Assembly (NCBI GenBank): GCA_002163245.1
Contig: MAAL01000188.1
Location: forward strand, 1-64,000
Direction: 5' to 3'
From: Gammaproteobacteria bacterium 42_54_T18
GTDB lineage: Bacteria; Pseudomonadota; Gammaproteobacteria; Pseudomonadales; Ketobacteraceae
Length of the DNA: 64,000 bases
Shown here in pieces: positions 9,064 through 18,184 of the stretch. A program made the translations under genes and the position numbers. Every line of letters starts with the position of its first letter. The first letter of the stretch is position 1. Under the pieces are notes generated by a model. That model was not told the DNA's origin, searched no databases, and saw only the letters and a program-made list of their open reading frames with translations.

Positions 9064-9897
9064 CTAGTCTAAGAAGAAATCGGGCATCAACTGATTGTCA
9101 TCTAACTCTGGGTTAACGCGATAATGGCTAAAATCTTCTACCCCTTCTTCTCGTAAAAGATCTTCGTCTACGAAGAAATTTGCAGTTGTCGTACGGCTGT
9201 CTTTAGTGAGTATGCGATAAGCTGCATCCGCCATGATTTCCGGTGTACGGGAGGCGTTTACAACATGCTCTCCACCGAGGTTATTTCTAACCGCTGCAGT
9301 GCCAATGGTTGTTTTTGGCCATAACGCGTTGAATGCGATACCGACAGATTTAAATTCTTCAGCCATGCCTAATACGCATAAACTCATATTATATTTTGAA
9401 ATGGTGTAGGCCACGTGTCGAGCGAACCAATTTGGATTTAGATTAATGGGAGGGGATAGGGTGAGAACGTGAGGGTTATCCGCTTTTTTAAGGTGTGGAA
9501 TAGCTTTCTGAGAGACTAGAAATGTGCCTCGATAATTGATTTGATGCATTAAATCAAAACGTTTCATGGGTGTATTTAATGTCGGGGTCATGTTGAGAGC
9601 ACTTGCATTGTTTACCAGAATATCAATGCCTCCAAAGGTCTCTACTGTTTTGTTGATAGCCGCTTCAACTTGCTCTTCATCGCGTACATCAACAACCAAT
9701 GCTAATGCCTTTCCGCCAGCAGCCTCTATCTCTTCGGCAGCCGTATAAATAGTCCCCTCTAGTGTTGGATGTGGTTCTGTAGTTTTTGCTGCAATTGCGA
9801 TGTTGGCACCATCCTTTGCTGCTCGTAACGCGATTGCTTTACCTATGCCTCTACTGGCCCCTGTTATAAATAACGTTTTGCCTTTTAAACTTGTCAT
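9064..9897 (-). CDS. Short-chain dehydrogenase of the HSDL2-like type
   Basis: 277 residues. The Rossmann signature TGASRGIGKAIA, the NNAS segment and the active-site Y-T-I-S-K motif mark a classical SDR using NAD(P)H. The long insertion after strand beta2 (AAKTTEPHPTLEGTIYTAAEEIEAAGG) and the LSPPINLNPNWFARHVAYTISK stretch are typical of the hydroxysteroid-dehydrogenase-like-2 group, which occurs in bacterial acyl-CoA, terpenoid and sterol-related loci. The substrate cannot be read from sequence. The protein is cytosolic with no targeting signal. It is divergent from the CheW/CZB gene; a long hairpin lies between the two starts. The ribosome site is AAGGGC before the ATG. Confidence 0.88.
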   Translation of the reverse strand: MTSLKGKTLFITGASRGIGKAIALRAAKDGANIAIAAKTTEPHPTLEGTIYTAAEEIEAAGGKALALVVDVRDEEQVEAAINKTVETFGGIDILVNNASALNMTPTLNTPMKRFDLMHQINYRGTFLVSQKAIPHLKKADNPHVLTLSPPINLNPNWFARHVAYTISKYNMSLCVLGMAEEFKSVGIAFNALWPKTTIGTAAVRNNLGGEHVVNASRTPEIMADAAYRILTKDSRTTTANFFVDEDLLREEGVEDFSHYRVNPELDDNQLMPDFFLD

Positions 9898-9945
9898 ATC
9901 TTGAGCCCTTTGTCTTAGCTTTCTTCTAGTTGTGAGGCATTATCA

Positions 9946-9989
9946 ACCAAAACCCAAAACCAAGCAAGCGCTTGGTTTTGGGTTTTGGT
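9946..9989. repeat. Perfect 20-base inverted repeat between divergent genes
   Basis: The left arm, 9946-9965 (ACCAAAACCCAAAACCAAG plus C), pairs perfectly with 9970-9989 around a 4-base AAGC loop. One strand is purely A/C-rich and the other G/T-rich, with repeated GGTTTTGGG words. It sits between two divergent starts, where a terminator is not expected, so it may be an operator, a leader hairpin of the minus-strand gene, or a structured element. Confidence 0.85.
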
Positions 9990-10094
9990 GTGTCATTTAA
10001 ACTTATATGAGCTTTATTTGAGAAAGCATTGGCTAGTGGGCATATTGATCTACACTTCTTACAAGGGTGTGTAACGTCGGTTAGGAGAATGGAA

Positions 10095-10934
10095 ATGACA
10101 GAAGCAGCATTGGCGCTGGAGCCTAATGTGGATTTGTTCGATGACACAGGAAATCTGGAGGTTATCACCTTCAGTATTGATAGAGCGCAGTACGCGATTC
10201 CTATTTCCCAAGTGCGTTACATCGAACAGGATAACCGTAAAACAACCCGTGTAGATTCGGCGAATGGGGTGTTAGAAGTGGTTCAATACCAAGGTGAGAC
10301 GGTGCCTATTTGCGAGTTTTCGGAAATGGTGAATGTTGAGTCTGAATATAAGCAGAATGTAGTGTTAGCCGAGCTATTAAAGGCTCGAGAGCTTGATCAT
10401 ATTGGGTGGATGGATGCATTGGAAATGTCTTTGCGCAACGGTGTCGATTTTGCAAAAACAAAAGACCCCCATCTATGTGCCTTTGGGCAATGGTACGACA
10501 CGTTTGAAGCGAAAGATGAAGTACTTGCGGAGATCATGGTTCGATTTGACGAGCCTCATAAGGAAATTCATGGTTTAGCCGACCTTTTACTTGGAATGCT
10601 TGCAGAAGGCGATAAAAAAGGTGCTTTGGAGCGCTTTGATTATGCTAAGAAAATCACATTAGGGCGATTATTGACCTTGTTCCAGCAGGCAACAGATCGC
10701 GTGCGAAGCCTTATTCGACCTGTTTTGGTCTTTGTTGCCAGAAAAAATGGAAAGCCCTTAGCTGTACGTTTGAATGCGATTAATGAAATTGTGACCTGTA
10801 ATGAAAAGCAGTTTGCCCCTTATGATTCAAACATGACTGACTTGGGAAAAGAGCTTGAAGTGATTGTAGGTTATCTGCAGAGTAAAGGTGCTGAGGCTCC
10901 AACGATATTGCTGGATTGGCGTTTACATGATTAA
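10095..10934 (+). CDS. CheW-like chemotaxis protein with an inserted CZB zinc-binding domain
   Basis: A longer frame exists, but AGGAG at 10083-10087 places the start at the ATG 10095, giving 279 residues. Residues 20-82 (EVITFSIDRAQYAIPISQVRYIE ... VPICEF) are the first half of a CheW fold. Residues 90-200 are a chemoreceptor zinc-binding (CZB) domain with the 3-His/1-Cys set H102, C128 (in CAFGQWYD), H155 and H159. Residues 208-279 (RPVLVFVARKNGKPLAVRLNAINEIV ... TILLDWRL) look like the second CheW half. CZB domains sense zinc-linked redox or hypochlorite signals, and CheW couples receptors to CheA. So this could be a soluble adaptor that tunes chemotaxis or related signalling to an oxidant. 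No other che gene is adjacent. Confidence 0.85.
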   Translation: MTEAALALEPNVDLFDDTGNLEVITFSIDRAQYAIPISQVRYIEQDNRKTTRVDSANGVLEVVQYQGETVPICEFSEMVNVESEYKQNVVLAELLKARELDHIGWMDALEMSLRNGVDFAKTKDPHLCAFGQWYDTFEAKDEVLAEIMVRFDEPHKEIHGLADLLLGMLAEGDKKGALERFDYAKKITLGRLLTLFQQATDRVRSLIRPVLVFVARKNGKPLAVRLNAINEIVTCNEKQFAPYDSNMTDLGKELEVIVGYLQSKGAEAPTILLDWRLHD

Positions 10935-10969
10935 GTCAGCGTAAAAAAATCAAAAATGCTAAGAAACTG

Positions 10970-10998
10970 AGAAGCCCTCTGCGAGAGGGCTTCTTTTT
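10970..10998 (+). terminator. Intrinsic terminator after the CheW/CZB gene
   Basis: GAAGCCCTCT-gcg-AGAGGGCTTC is a perfect 10-base stem followed by T5, 36 bases after the stop codon. Confidence 0.92.
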
Positions 10999-11090
10999 GC
11001 CTATGGTTCAGCTTCCATTCAGCTAGAGAGCGTTATTCTAACATTATCAGTGATTAACCCATCGGCGGCAGAGGTCGCGAGGACATGATA

Positions 11091-11615
11091 ATGAAAACGA
11101 AAATACACATATTGTTAGGGGCTGCAGGGTTATTGTTGGCTGCATCGGTTCAAGCTGATTCAGCGTCGCGTTATGAATTTGGAACCGTGTTGGAGTCACA
11201 CCCTATTATGGAAATATCTCGCCACCAAGAGCCTAGGCAGCAATGTTGGGATGAGCCTGTTGTGTATCAAGAACGTCGTCATCAATCTGCGACAGGAACC
11301 ATCCTTGGCGGTATTATTGGTGCTGCTATTGGCAATAAAGTTGGACATGGTAGAAGCAATAAGCGTGTTGGTGCGGTAGCTGGGGCTGTGTTGGGGGCCA
11401 CGATTGGTAATGACATTAGTCGAAAAGGGCGTCATGGCCATAGTTATCAAGCGGTAGAGCAACGGTGTCGAACCGTTTACGACGTGGTAGAAGAAGAGCG
11501 TGTGGTTGGCTACAAAGTTAAGTATCGCTACGCTGGGCATACCTATACTACGGAAACAGCAAAAGATCCAGGTAGCTCCCTACGTTTAAAAGTATCAATC
11601 GAACCTATGCAATAA
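11091..11615 (+). CDS. Exported glycine-zipper 2TM domain protein
   Basis: Two ATGs lie 6 bases apart; the second (11091) has GCGAGGA at the right distance, giving 174 residues. A signal peptide (MKTKIHILLGAAGLLLAASVQA) is followed by a polar region. A glycine-zipper segment comes next, GGIIGAAIGNKVGHG then VGAVAGAVLGATIGN, the 2TM motif of the 17-kDa-antigen/SlyB-like envelope family. The C-terminus is basic and carries CRTVYDVVEEERVVGYKVKYRYAGHTYTT, common in this group. There is no lipobox Cys, so it is periplasmic or embedded in the outer membrane rather than a lipoprotein. It stands just upstream of a PepSY / two-component locus, which suggests an envelope-stress context. Confidence 0.82.
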   Translation: MKTKIHILLGAAGLLLAASVQADSASRYEFGTVLESHPIMEISRHQEPRQQCWDEPVVYQERRHQSATGTILGGIIGAAIGNKVGHGRSNKRVGAVAGAVLGATIGNDISRKGRHGHSYQAVEQRCRTVYDVVEEERVVGYKVKYRYAGHTYTTETAKDPGSSLRLKVSIEPMQ

Positions 11616-11703
11616 GGTAGCTGAACCTAGATGGTGATCAGTAGTAATAGGTTGTAAACTTATTGCTAGAATTCATAACCATATATGTTGGGTGAGGTAC
11701 GTT

Positions 11704-11952
11704 GTGATTAAACAATGTTTGTTAATCGTTGTTTTTTTATTTGCTGTGAGCAATAACGTCGCATGGTCTGCGGGAGTTGGTGTTGAGCAAGCGGTGAAAA
11801 ATGTAAAAAAACAGTACTCTGGAAAAGTGCTAAAAGCGGAAAAAATTAAGAGTAAGGGACCTAAGGTGTTTAAGGTGAAGTTACTTTTGCCGGGCGGTAG
11901 GGTTAAAAATGTCTTTGTGGACGGTGCAACAGGTCAGGTTTTTGAACCTTAA
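11704..11952 (+). CDS. Small exported PepSY-domain protein
   Basis: The likely start is GTG 11704, six bases after a GAGG ribosome site; an earlier GTG at 11692 is possible. 82 residues: signal peptide (MIKQCLLIVVFLFAVSNNVAWSA), then one PepSY-like unit with VEQAVKNVKKQYSGKVLKAEKIKSKG, V-F-K-V-K-L-L and FVDGATGQVFEP. PepSY proteins in this position are commonly encoded just before PhoP/PhoQ-like systems and may modulate the sensor periplasmic domain. The two-component genes start 58 bases downstream and are probably co-transcribed. Confidence 0.8.
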   Translation: MIKQCLLIVVFLFAVSNNVAWSAGVGVEQAVKNVKKQYSGKVLKAEKIKSKGPKVFKVKLLLPGGRVKNVFVDGATGQVFEP

Positions 11953-12009
11953 TCCATAAAATGGCTGTTTTTTTCACTTTTTAAAGAAAGCTAAGAAGGA
12001 GAGGTTACG

Positions 12010-12693
12010 TTGCGCTTATTGGTGGTAGAAGACGAGATTGCACTTCAGGAACAGTTAAAACAAGCACTAGAGAAAGCAGGTTACAGTGTTGATGTTGCAT
12101 CTGATGGTGAAGATGGGTTGTTTTTAGGTAGTGAGCACCCCTATGACTTAGCTATTATTGATTTGGGGTTGCCAAAGTTGAACGGAGTGGATCTTATTCG
12201 GCGCTTGAGAGATAAGGATCACAATTATCCAGTGTTAATATTAACTGCCAGAGGAAATTGGCAAGATAAAGTGGAGGGGCTTGAAGCGGGTGGTGATGAT
12301 TATGTCGTAAAACCGTTTCACCTAGAGGAAGTAATGGCTCGTATTAATGCCTTACTTCGACGTGCAGTGGGTTTGGCAAAACCTTCGGTAGTTTATGGCC
12401 CAATTGAGTTGGATACTGTGGGTCAGCAGGTTAGGTTAAATGGTCAACAAATAGAGTTAACCAGTTACGAATACAAAGTAATTGAGTATCTGATGTTGCA
12501 CCCTGGTGAAGTTGTTTCTAAAACCACATTAACTGAGCATATTTATGATCAAGACTATGATCGGGATAGTAATGTGATTGAGGTGTTTGTGGGTCGCTTG
12601 CGGAAGAAGCTAGATCCCCAAAATAGCGTTAAACCTATCGAAACACTGAGAGGGCGAGGGTATCGCTTTACGTTAGTGAAAAATGAGCAATAA
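12010..12693 (+). CDS. OmpR-family response regulator, PhoP/QseB-like
   Basis: 227 residues from a TTG start with a strong AAGGAGAGG ribosome site. Residues 1-115 are the receiver domain: acidic pocket E7-D8, phosphoacceptor D51 in IIDLGLPKLNG, switch residue in LTAR, and K101 in DYVVKPF. Residues 128-225 are the winged-helix DNA-binding domain (ELTSYEYKVIEYLMLHPGEVVSK ... VFVGRLRKKL ... TLRGRGYRF). It precedes its kinase by 14 bases. The adjacent PhoQ-type kinase and PepSY protein suggest a PhoP-like envelope regulator responding to cations or peptides, but the stimulus is inference. Confidence 0.92.
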   Translation: MRLLVVEDEIALQEQLKQALEKAGYSVDVASDGEDGLFLGSEHPYDLAIIDLGLPKLNGVDLIRRLRDKDHNYPVLILTARGNWQDKVEGLEAGGDDYVVKPFHLEEVMARINALLRRAVGLAKPSVVYGPIELDTVGQQVRLNGQQIELTSYEYKVIEYLMLHPGEVVSKTTLTEHIYDQDYDRDSNVIEVFVGRLRKKLDPQNSVKPIETLRGRGYRFTLVKNEQ

Positions 12694-12707
12694 GGAAACG
12701 TAATCTT

Positions 12708-14111
12708 ATGTTCACTTCTTTACGAGGAAGGCTATTTAGCTCAACTCTTATTATTCTTGTACTATTTCTTGGTGGAACGGGGTGGGGATTACATCAAGCT
12801 TTTACTCACAGCGTAAAACAAGGTGCTCAAGAGCAGTTGCAGCTGCACTTGTATAGCTTGCTTAGTGCAGGCAATGAAATTGATAATTCATTGTACTTGC
12901 CAGAGGTATTGCAGGAGCCGCGTTTTAACACATTAAGCTCGGGGTTGTATGGGGCCGTGCTAAATGGGCAAGGTGCGGGTGAAAAAGGGGGGCATGAAGA
13001 TAAGACATCTATTTGGTTATCTGGGTCTTCGCTAGGAGTCGATTTCTCTTTCGTAAAAATGCTGCCTCCTGGAGAAACGCAGTTTGATACGGTTTTTGAT
13101 GATGGCATTACGTTTTATCAATTAGCACTAGGTATTGTGTGGGAGGGTGCTGGCGGAATAGAGCGTACTTACACATTTGTAGTGAGAGAGGATACCGCAC
13201 GTTATCAGGCTCAGCTAGCCTCATTTCTCAATGTTCTGTGGAAGTGGTTGTTGGGGTTGGGTCTGATTTTGTTGGTGACACAATGGTTGGTACTGCAGTG
13301 GGGGTTGTCACCGTTACGTTTGTTAGCGCAGCAAGTTGCTTTGATTGAGAAAGGTGAAAGTCAACGCCTGGAAGGGCATTTTCCCTTGGAAATATCTCCT
13401 GTAGTTAATAACTTAAATCAGCTGGTTGCTCATGAACACCGTCAACGTGAACGTTATAAGAATACGCTTGGAGACTTAGCTCATAGTTTAAAAACTCCAT
13501 TGGCAGTACTGCGGGGTGCTACTAGTTTGACTCAGTCGGTTGATGCTTTGCCTGAAGTCGTTGAGTCGCAAGTAAAACGAATGGATCAAATTGTTGAGTA
13601 TCAATTAAAGCGCGCCGTAGCATCATCTGGTGCAGTAAAAATAGGTAAGGCTGTTGTAATAGATATTGTTTGTGAAAAATTACTGACAACGCTCGATAAG
13701 GTATATCGAGATAAAAAAGTGCATGCATCGATTGAGCGTGAAGGGCTAAAAGCAGAAACATTAAAGTTTATAGGAGACGAAGGGGACCTTTTAGAGGTGA
13801 TGGGAAACCTTTTAGATAATGCTTACAAGCACTGCGTACGAGAAGTCAAAGTAACGTTAAGGTTAGGGGATACTCATCAAATAGGTGTTTTGTTGTTTGA
13901 GGACGATGGTGAAGGTATCCCTGAGGAAGTGGGGGGGCGAGTGTTGCATCGAGGCGTTAGGGTTGATACCACAATGCAAGGACAGGGTATCGGATTGGCT
14001 GTTGTGCAGGATATAGTGGCAGGATACCAGGGGGAAATTAATGTTGGGCGTTCTAAGGTATTAGGGGGTGCAAGTATTTGTATTGAAATCCCTTGTGTTA
14101 TTGATCGTTAA
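12708..14111 (+). CDS. PhoQ-like sensor histidine kinase
   Basis: 467 residues with two transmembrane segments (about 10-30 and 175-197) bounding a periplasmic domain of about 145 residues. A HAMP-like linker is followed by H259 in LGDLAHSLKTPLAVL, the form of H-box typical of PhoQ-type kinases. N-box NLLDNAYKHC, G1 box EDDGEGIPEE and G2 box GQGIGLAVV are intact. The periplasmic domain has acidic patches but I cannot align it to the PhoQ sensor from memory. It is co-transcribed with the upstream regulator and ends 29 bases from a converging kinase gene. Confidence 0.9.
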   Translation: MFTSLRGRLFSSTLIILVLFLGGTGWGLHQAFTHSVKQGAQEQLQLHLYSLLSAGNEIDNSLYLPEVLQEPRFNTLSSGLYGAVLNGQGAGEKGGHEDKTSIWLSGSSLGVDFSFVKMLPPGETQFDTVFDDGITFYQLALGIVWEGAGGIERTYTFVVREDTARYQAQLASFLNVLWKWLLGLGLILLVTQWLVLQWGLSPLRLLAQQVALIEKGESQRLEGHFPLEISPVVNNLNQLVAHEHRQRERYKNTLGDLAHSLKTPLAVLRGATSLTQSVDALPEVVESQVKRMDQIVEYQLKRAVASSGAVKIGKAVVIDIVCEKLLTTLDKVYRDKKVHASIEREGLKAETLKFIGDEGDLLEVMGNLLDNAYKHCVREVKVTLRLGDTHQIGVLLFEDDGEGIPEEVGGRVLHRGVRVDTTMQGQGIGLAVVQDIVAGYQGEINVGRSKVLGGASICIEIPCVIDR

Positions 14112-14140
14112 AATTTCGCCTGGTATAGAGCCCCAAATAC

Positions 14141-16534
14141 CTAAAACCATTTGCTTATCTTTTCTGCCAACAGTGAATGAGTGATTGGTTTTTTAAGATA
14201 GTCATTCATACCGGCTTCAAGGCACAGTAAGTGATCGCCGGGATTGGCATTTGCGGTAACAGCAATAATGGGGACTTGAGCCATTGGGCCTGATATTTTT
14301 CGAATGCAACGAGTTGCTTCATAGCCGTCCATAACAGGCATTTGACAATCCATTAAGATTAAATCAACTTCATTATAATTAGCAAAATCAACAGCTTCCT
14401 GTCCATTGCTGCAGCTAAACACGGCGAGGTCCATTTTCTTTAAAATACCCGAAATTACCAATTTGTTAACGTAATTGTCTTCTACAACAAGTACCCGGGT
14501 ACCGGGTGCAATGATTGATATTGCGGTAGGTTGTAGTTGGTGTGTGTCTTGGCTTTCTGGAATACCAACGGATAGGTCGACAGACACATTTGTTCCTATG
14601 CCAGGCGTTGAATCAAATGTAAGTGTTCCATGTAGAATGTCGACGACACGCTTGCATAAGGCAAGGCCTATTCCTAAGCCCCCGTGTCGACGTGTCAACG
14701 AACTATCGACTTGTTTAAATGACTCAAAAATGGATTTTTGCTGTTCAATAGGGACACCACAACCGGTATCAGCAATGCTAAAACGTAGGGCTATAGTGTT
14801 GGTGCCATCGTCATTGTTTGGATTTGTTTTTGCCGAAAGAAGAGGGGTAACAGATAATGTGACGTTGCCGTTTTCGGTAAATTTGACAGCATTATCTAAT
14901 AGGTGTGAAAGGATGATGACTAGTTTACTTCTGTCACTACTGATAATGGGCGGAATGTTGGGGTCAATGTTGGCGCTATAGATAATTCCGCGCACAGTAC
15001 AACGCATATCTAAATTCTTTGATAACTGTAGCAAAAGAGCGTTAAGTTCGATTGGTTCATTTTGTTGAAATAACGTACCTGCTTCACTTTGGGTAAAGGT
15101 GAGGATATCTTCGACCATGCCTAACATATCATTGCTGGAACGTTTTATGGTACGGATATGTTCATGCTGTTCGTCATCTAAGTGAGTGAACTCTAATAAT
15201 TCTGTTGCGCCATACACACCATTCATGGGGGTGCGTAGTTCGTGACTTATCACTGATAGAAACTCATCTTTGAAGTGATTGCTTCCTGCCAGTAATCGGT
15301 TGGATTCTTCCAGTTGGGCTTTCGCTTCAGCTTCTATTTTTTGATTTTCACGACGTATTTGATTGATTCGATCGCCTAAAGCCATGGATAGCAAGATGGT
15401 TTCTAACGCTGCACCGGTATGAGCGGAAAGAGACGAGTATTCGTTAAATGGTATGACGCCCATTAATGTGAGTAACCAGACAACAGAGCCAATAACTAGA
15501 CAGATCCATGCAATGAGAAAGTATCGAGCGATGGATAAATGTTGTTTTAGAGCAATAATTCCTGCAGTGATTGCGTTGCCAATCACTAACAGAGTTAATA
15601 CGACAACAGATGAATGAAAAGGGTATGGCTGAAGGATTAATACCAATAAAATATTAATGATACATAAAATAATAATAGTCCAAAAAATTTTATGTATAAC
15701 GGGTTGGCGTTCCCTGGTATGCAGAAAGTTCTGGCAGAAGAGGGCGCCAAATATCGTTGGTCCCATCGCCATAATCATATTGCATCCATAGGTAATGTTG
15801 GCGGGATTAATAAAGGGGAGTATTTTTCTTAGGGTACCGTCGGAAGAAAGGGTAAAAAGGAAAATGGATATGATATAAAAGACGTAAAATAGATAACTTT
15901 TATCTTTAGTTGAGAAAAATATAAATAAGTTAAATAACCCCATGACGGCAAAAATCCCGTAAAAGGCGCCGTGAGCGTATGACTTTATCCGTTCATTAGA
16001 TAGTAGGTGGTCAGCATCAAGTATAGATATTGGGGTGATAATTGGCGAATCACTTGCTATTTGAAAATATACGGTTTGTACGTTGCTTGGTTGGCGTGTT
16101 AGGGGGAAAGCAAAACCTTGGGTATTGGATTGTACTTCTTGTGTGAAAGTTTCATAACCCGAGTGAAGTTCTTCGTAGGCACCTTGTTTGTTGGGTGAAT
16201 AGAAGTGAATGGATTTTATGTGTGGATAGTTTACTTGTATGTACCAAGAATTATCGGTTTTGGGCAGTATTAACGTGGCCTTTGCCCACCATGTTGATGA
16301 TCGTTTTCCGAGCTTAGGGATGTTTTTTTCTAATGCTGTAAAGGGCAGCTGAGTGATTTGTTCGAAGGTCAGCGAGTTGGAGGCATCTTCAAGCACCAAC
16401 AGATATGGTGTAAGCGGTAATGGCTTTCCATTCTGGATGGTGACGGATTGACCTTGTGCGACAGCACAAAATAGACAAGCGGCTATAAATGTGAATTGTC
16501 GAAATGTACGTAATAGGAACAATTGATAAGGCAT
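14141..16534 (-). CDS. 7TMR-DISM hybrid sensor histidine kinase with C-terminal receiver
   Basis: 797 residues. Signal peptide to about residue 28, then an extracytoplasmic 7TMR-DISMED2-like beta domain (about 40-180), then seven membrane helices (about 185-390). A short coiled coil leads to the kinase core: H431 in HELRTPMNGVYG, NAVKFTENG, DTGCGVP and GGLGIGLAL. The C-terminal receiver contains LVVEDNYVNKL, LILMDCQMPVMDGYEATR and LKKPI with all catalytic positions present. 7TMR-DISM receptors are thought to bind carbohydrates or similar ligands. The hybrid layout implies a phosphorelay to a partner not encoded nearby. It is convergent with the PhoQ-like gene. Confidence 0.92.
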   Translation of the reverse strand: MPYQLFLLRTFRQFTFIAACLFCAVAQGQSVTIQNGKPLPLTPYLLVLEDASNSLTFEQITQLPFTALEKNIPKLGKRSSTWWAKATLILPKTDNSWYIQVNYPHIKSIHFYSPNKQGAYEELHSGYETFTQEVQSNTQGFAFPLTRQPSNVQTVYFQIASDSPIITPISILDADHLLSNERIKSYAHGAFYGIFAVMGLFNLFIFFSTKDKSYLFYVFYIISIFLFTLSSDGTLRKILPFINPANITYGCNMIMAMGPTIFGALFCQNFLHTRERQPVIHKIFWTIIILCIINILLVLILQPYPFHSSVVVLTLLVIGNAITAGIIALKQHLSIARYFLIAWICLVIGSVVWLLTLMGVIPFNEYSSLSAHTGAALETILLSMALGDRINQIRRENQKIEAEAKAQLEESNRLLAGSNHFKDEFLSVISHELRTPMNGVYGATELLEFTHLDDEQHEHIRTIKRSSNDMLGMVEDILTFTQSEAGTLFQQNEPIELNALLLQLSKNLDMRCTVRGIIYSANIDPNIPPIISSDRSKLVIILSHLLDNAVKFTENGNVTLSVTPLLSAKTNPNNDDGTNTIALRFSIADTGCGVPIEQQKSIFESFKQVDSSLTRRHGGLGIGLALCKRVVDILHGTLTFDSTPGIGTNVSVDLSVGIPESQDTHQLQPTAISIIAPGTRVLVVEDNYVNKLVISGILKKMDLAVFSCSNGQEAVDFANYNEVDLILMDCQMPVMDGYEATRCIRKISGPMAQVPIIAVTANANPGDHLLCLEAGMNDYLKKPITHSLLAEKISKWF

Positions 16535-16737
16535 AGGCTCAATCGTTGGTAATTATTAGGAATTATGGGAGCTAGTATATAGGCTACGGAACCTTAACAG
16601 TTTAGCTAAGAAAGGAGGGGAGGAGTGTTACAAAGCACAAAATATCTAGACTGATTGTGTCTTAGTGGCGGAGAGGCATTAGGCCTAATGTTATAAGCAA
16701 CTGGATTGACATTATTTGTTGAAATGAAGGGTTGTTG

Positions 16738-17985
16738 TTATCCTCCACCAAAAACCGCAAATAATTGGAGGAAACCAGCGGCTAAACCTAGAACTGCACC
16801 AACGCTGATTAACTTCCATTCGTCTTCTTTAAAAGCCGGCCTCAATATCTCTTGAAATTCAGAGGGGGAGAGTGACTCCATTCGGCTTCGTAGTAGGTTT
16901 TCGATAATCTCATGCTGCCCTTCACTGAATGCTTGATTATGAGCGAGTTCATCTTTGGCGATAGACAGTGCCATATCCGCAGCACGGGACTTTAAATCGA
17001 TATAACTTTGCGTACCCATAAAAGCACGTGTCAGGGGTTTTCCTACCCCCATAACGCCCCAGCTAGTCGTTTCATCAATGGATGCTCTAATGTGGCTCTG
17101 AATCATTTTTTTAGCCCGATCGGATTTTGGGCCTGTTAGCATTGCGTGCAGAATATTGTTTATAGTAATGACTTCTTGTGTCGTGATACGACAGAGAACC
17201 CTTGCCACCTCTGCTTGACGTTTAAGGAATAAACCCTGTAGACGATAGGGACCTATTTTAATGGGCTCTAATGGCTCAAATATCACCTTCAGAGCAATAA
17301 CGTTGGTGAGGTAACCTACCAGTAATCCGAATAATGGCAATATCCACCATAAGGGGTAGAAATACCAAACTATCATTTGAATAAAGCCGAATAGTGCGCC
17401 GAAATAGATTCCTGATTTGATAATAAATTTAAATTCATTCTCGCCGGCTTCTTGGAAAATTCGATTCAGGAGTTCTTTGTTTGACGTGAGTTTTTCAACA
17501 ACCATGTCCTCTAAATCAAACAGGTCATCTATATTGGTACCGATGTCTTCGAGCATCCGGTTTGCCATATCTGGCAATTGTTTTCTGACATTCTTGTAGA
17601 TATTGGTGCGAACATTATTAGGGAGGTTTTCCCATAATGTGGCATTTTCTTTGATCATTAACTCGTCAATATAAGTAACAATACGTTGGTCCATCATTTT
17701 AACGAGTTCTTTGGCGAGCAGGTCGCGATCAATCTCGCCGTAAACCTCAGCTACATTTGCCAATGCTGATAGGCCTTTTTCAACGACAACTTTGGCCATT
17801 TTTTCGGCTTTGGAAGGGATAACTCCTTGCCAGCCGATGAGCAGTGGTTGATAACCCATAAACTCTTTTGGTACAAACATGAGCTGAATAGCTAGCCAGT
17901 TAGTGCTCCAACCAACAATAGCGGCAACAACGGGAATGCTGAGGTATTTCCATAAGTCTGGGTGGGAAAGGATATCTGTGATCAC
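16738..17985 (-). CDS. DUF445 family membrane protein
   Basis: 415 residues from a GTG start. It begins with a transmembrane segment followed by GWSTNWLAIQLMFVPKEFMGYQPLLIGWQGVIPSKAEKMA, the recognisable DUF445 start, where an asparagine-rich loop and a PLxxxGWQGxIP motif recur. A long helical region follows, then a second membrane pair near residues 195-235 (containing GYLTNVIALKVIFEP, a repeat of the first motif), and a C-terminal membrane anchor. The duplicated motif indicates an internal repeat. DUF445 includes Bacillus YheB and has no firmly established function; roles at the envelope are suspected. It is a single gene on its strand. Confidence 0.87.
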   Translation of the reverse strand: MITDILSHPDLWKYLSIPVVAAIVGWSTNWLAIQLMFVPKEFMGYQPLLIGWQGVIPSKAEKMAKVVVEKGLSALANVAEVYGEIDRDLLAKELVKMMDQRIVTYIDELMIKENATLWENLPNNVRTNIYKNVRKQLPDMANRMLEDIGTNIDDLFDLEDMVVEKLTSNKELLNRIFQEAGENEFKFIIKSGIYFGALFGFIQMIVWYFYPLWWILPLFGLLVGYLTNVIALKVIFEPLEPIKIGPYRLQGLFLKRQAEVARVLCRITTQEVITINNILHAMLTGPKSDRAKKMIQSHIRASIDETTSWGVMGVGKPLTRAFMGTQSYIDLKSRAADMALSIAKDELAHNQAFSEGQHEIIENLLRSRMESLSPSEFQEILRPAFKEDEWKLISVGAVLGLAAGFLQLFAVFGGG

Positions 17986-18184
17986 GATGTATGAGCTTAT
18001 CTTAGTATTATTTAATTATTGTTTTGAATGAGAGCCGGCTGGGTGTTTTCTAATCGGTTCTGGCATAGTGTCAGTCTAGACGTTTTTCGAGATTCTACGC
18101 GATGGATGGTGATTACGGTATCTATTTTTTGTGCACAGTAAGACGAAGAGTTGAACGAAGGTGTAGAGGGGCAATATAGGAAAG

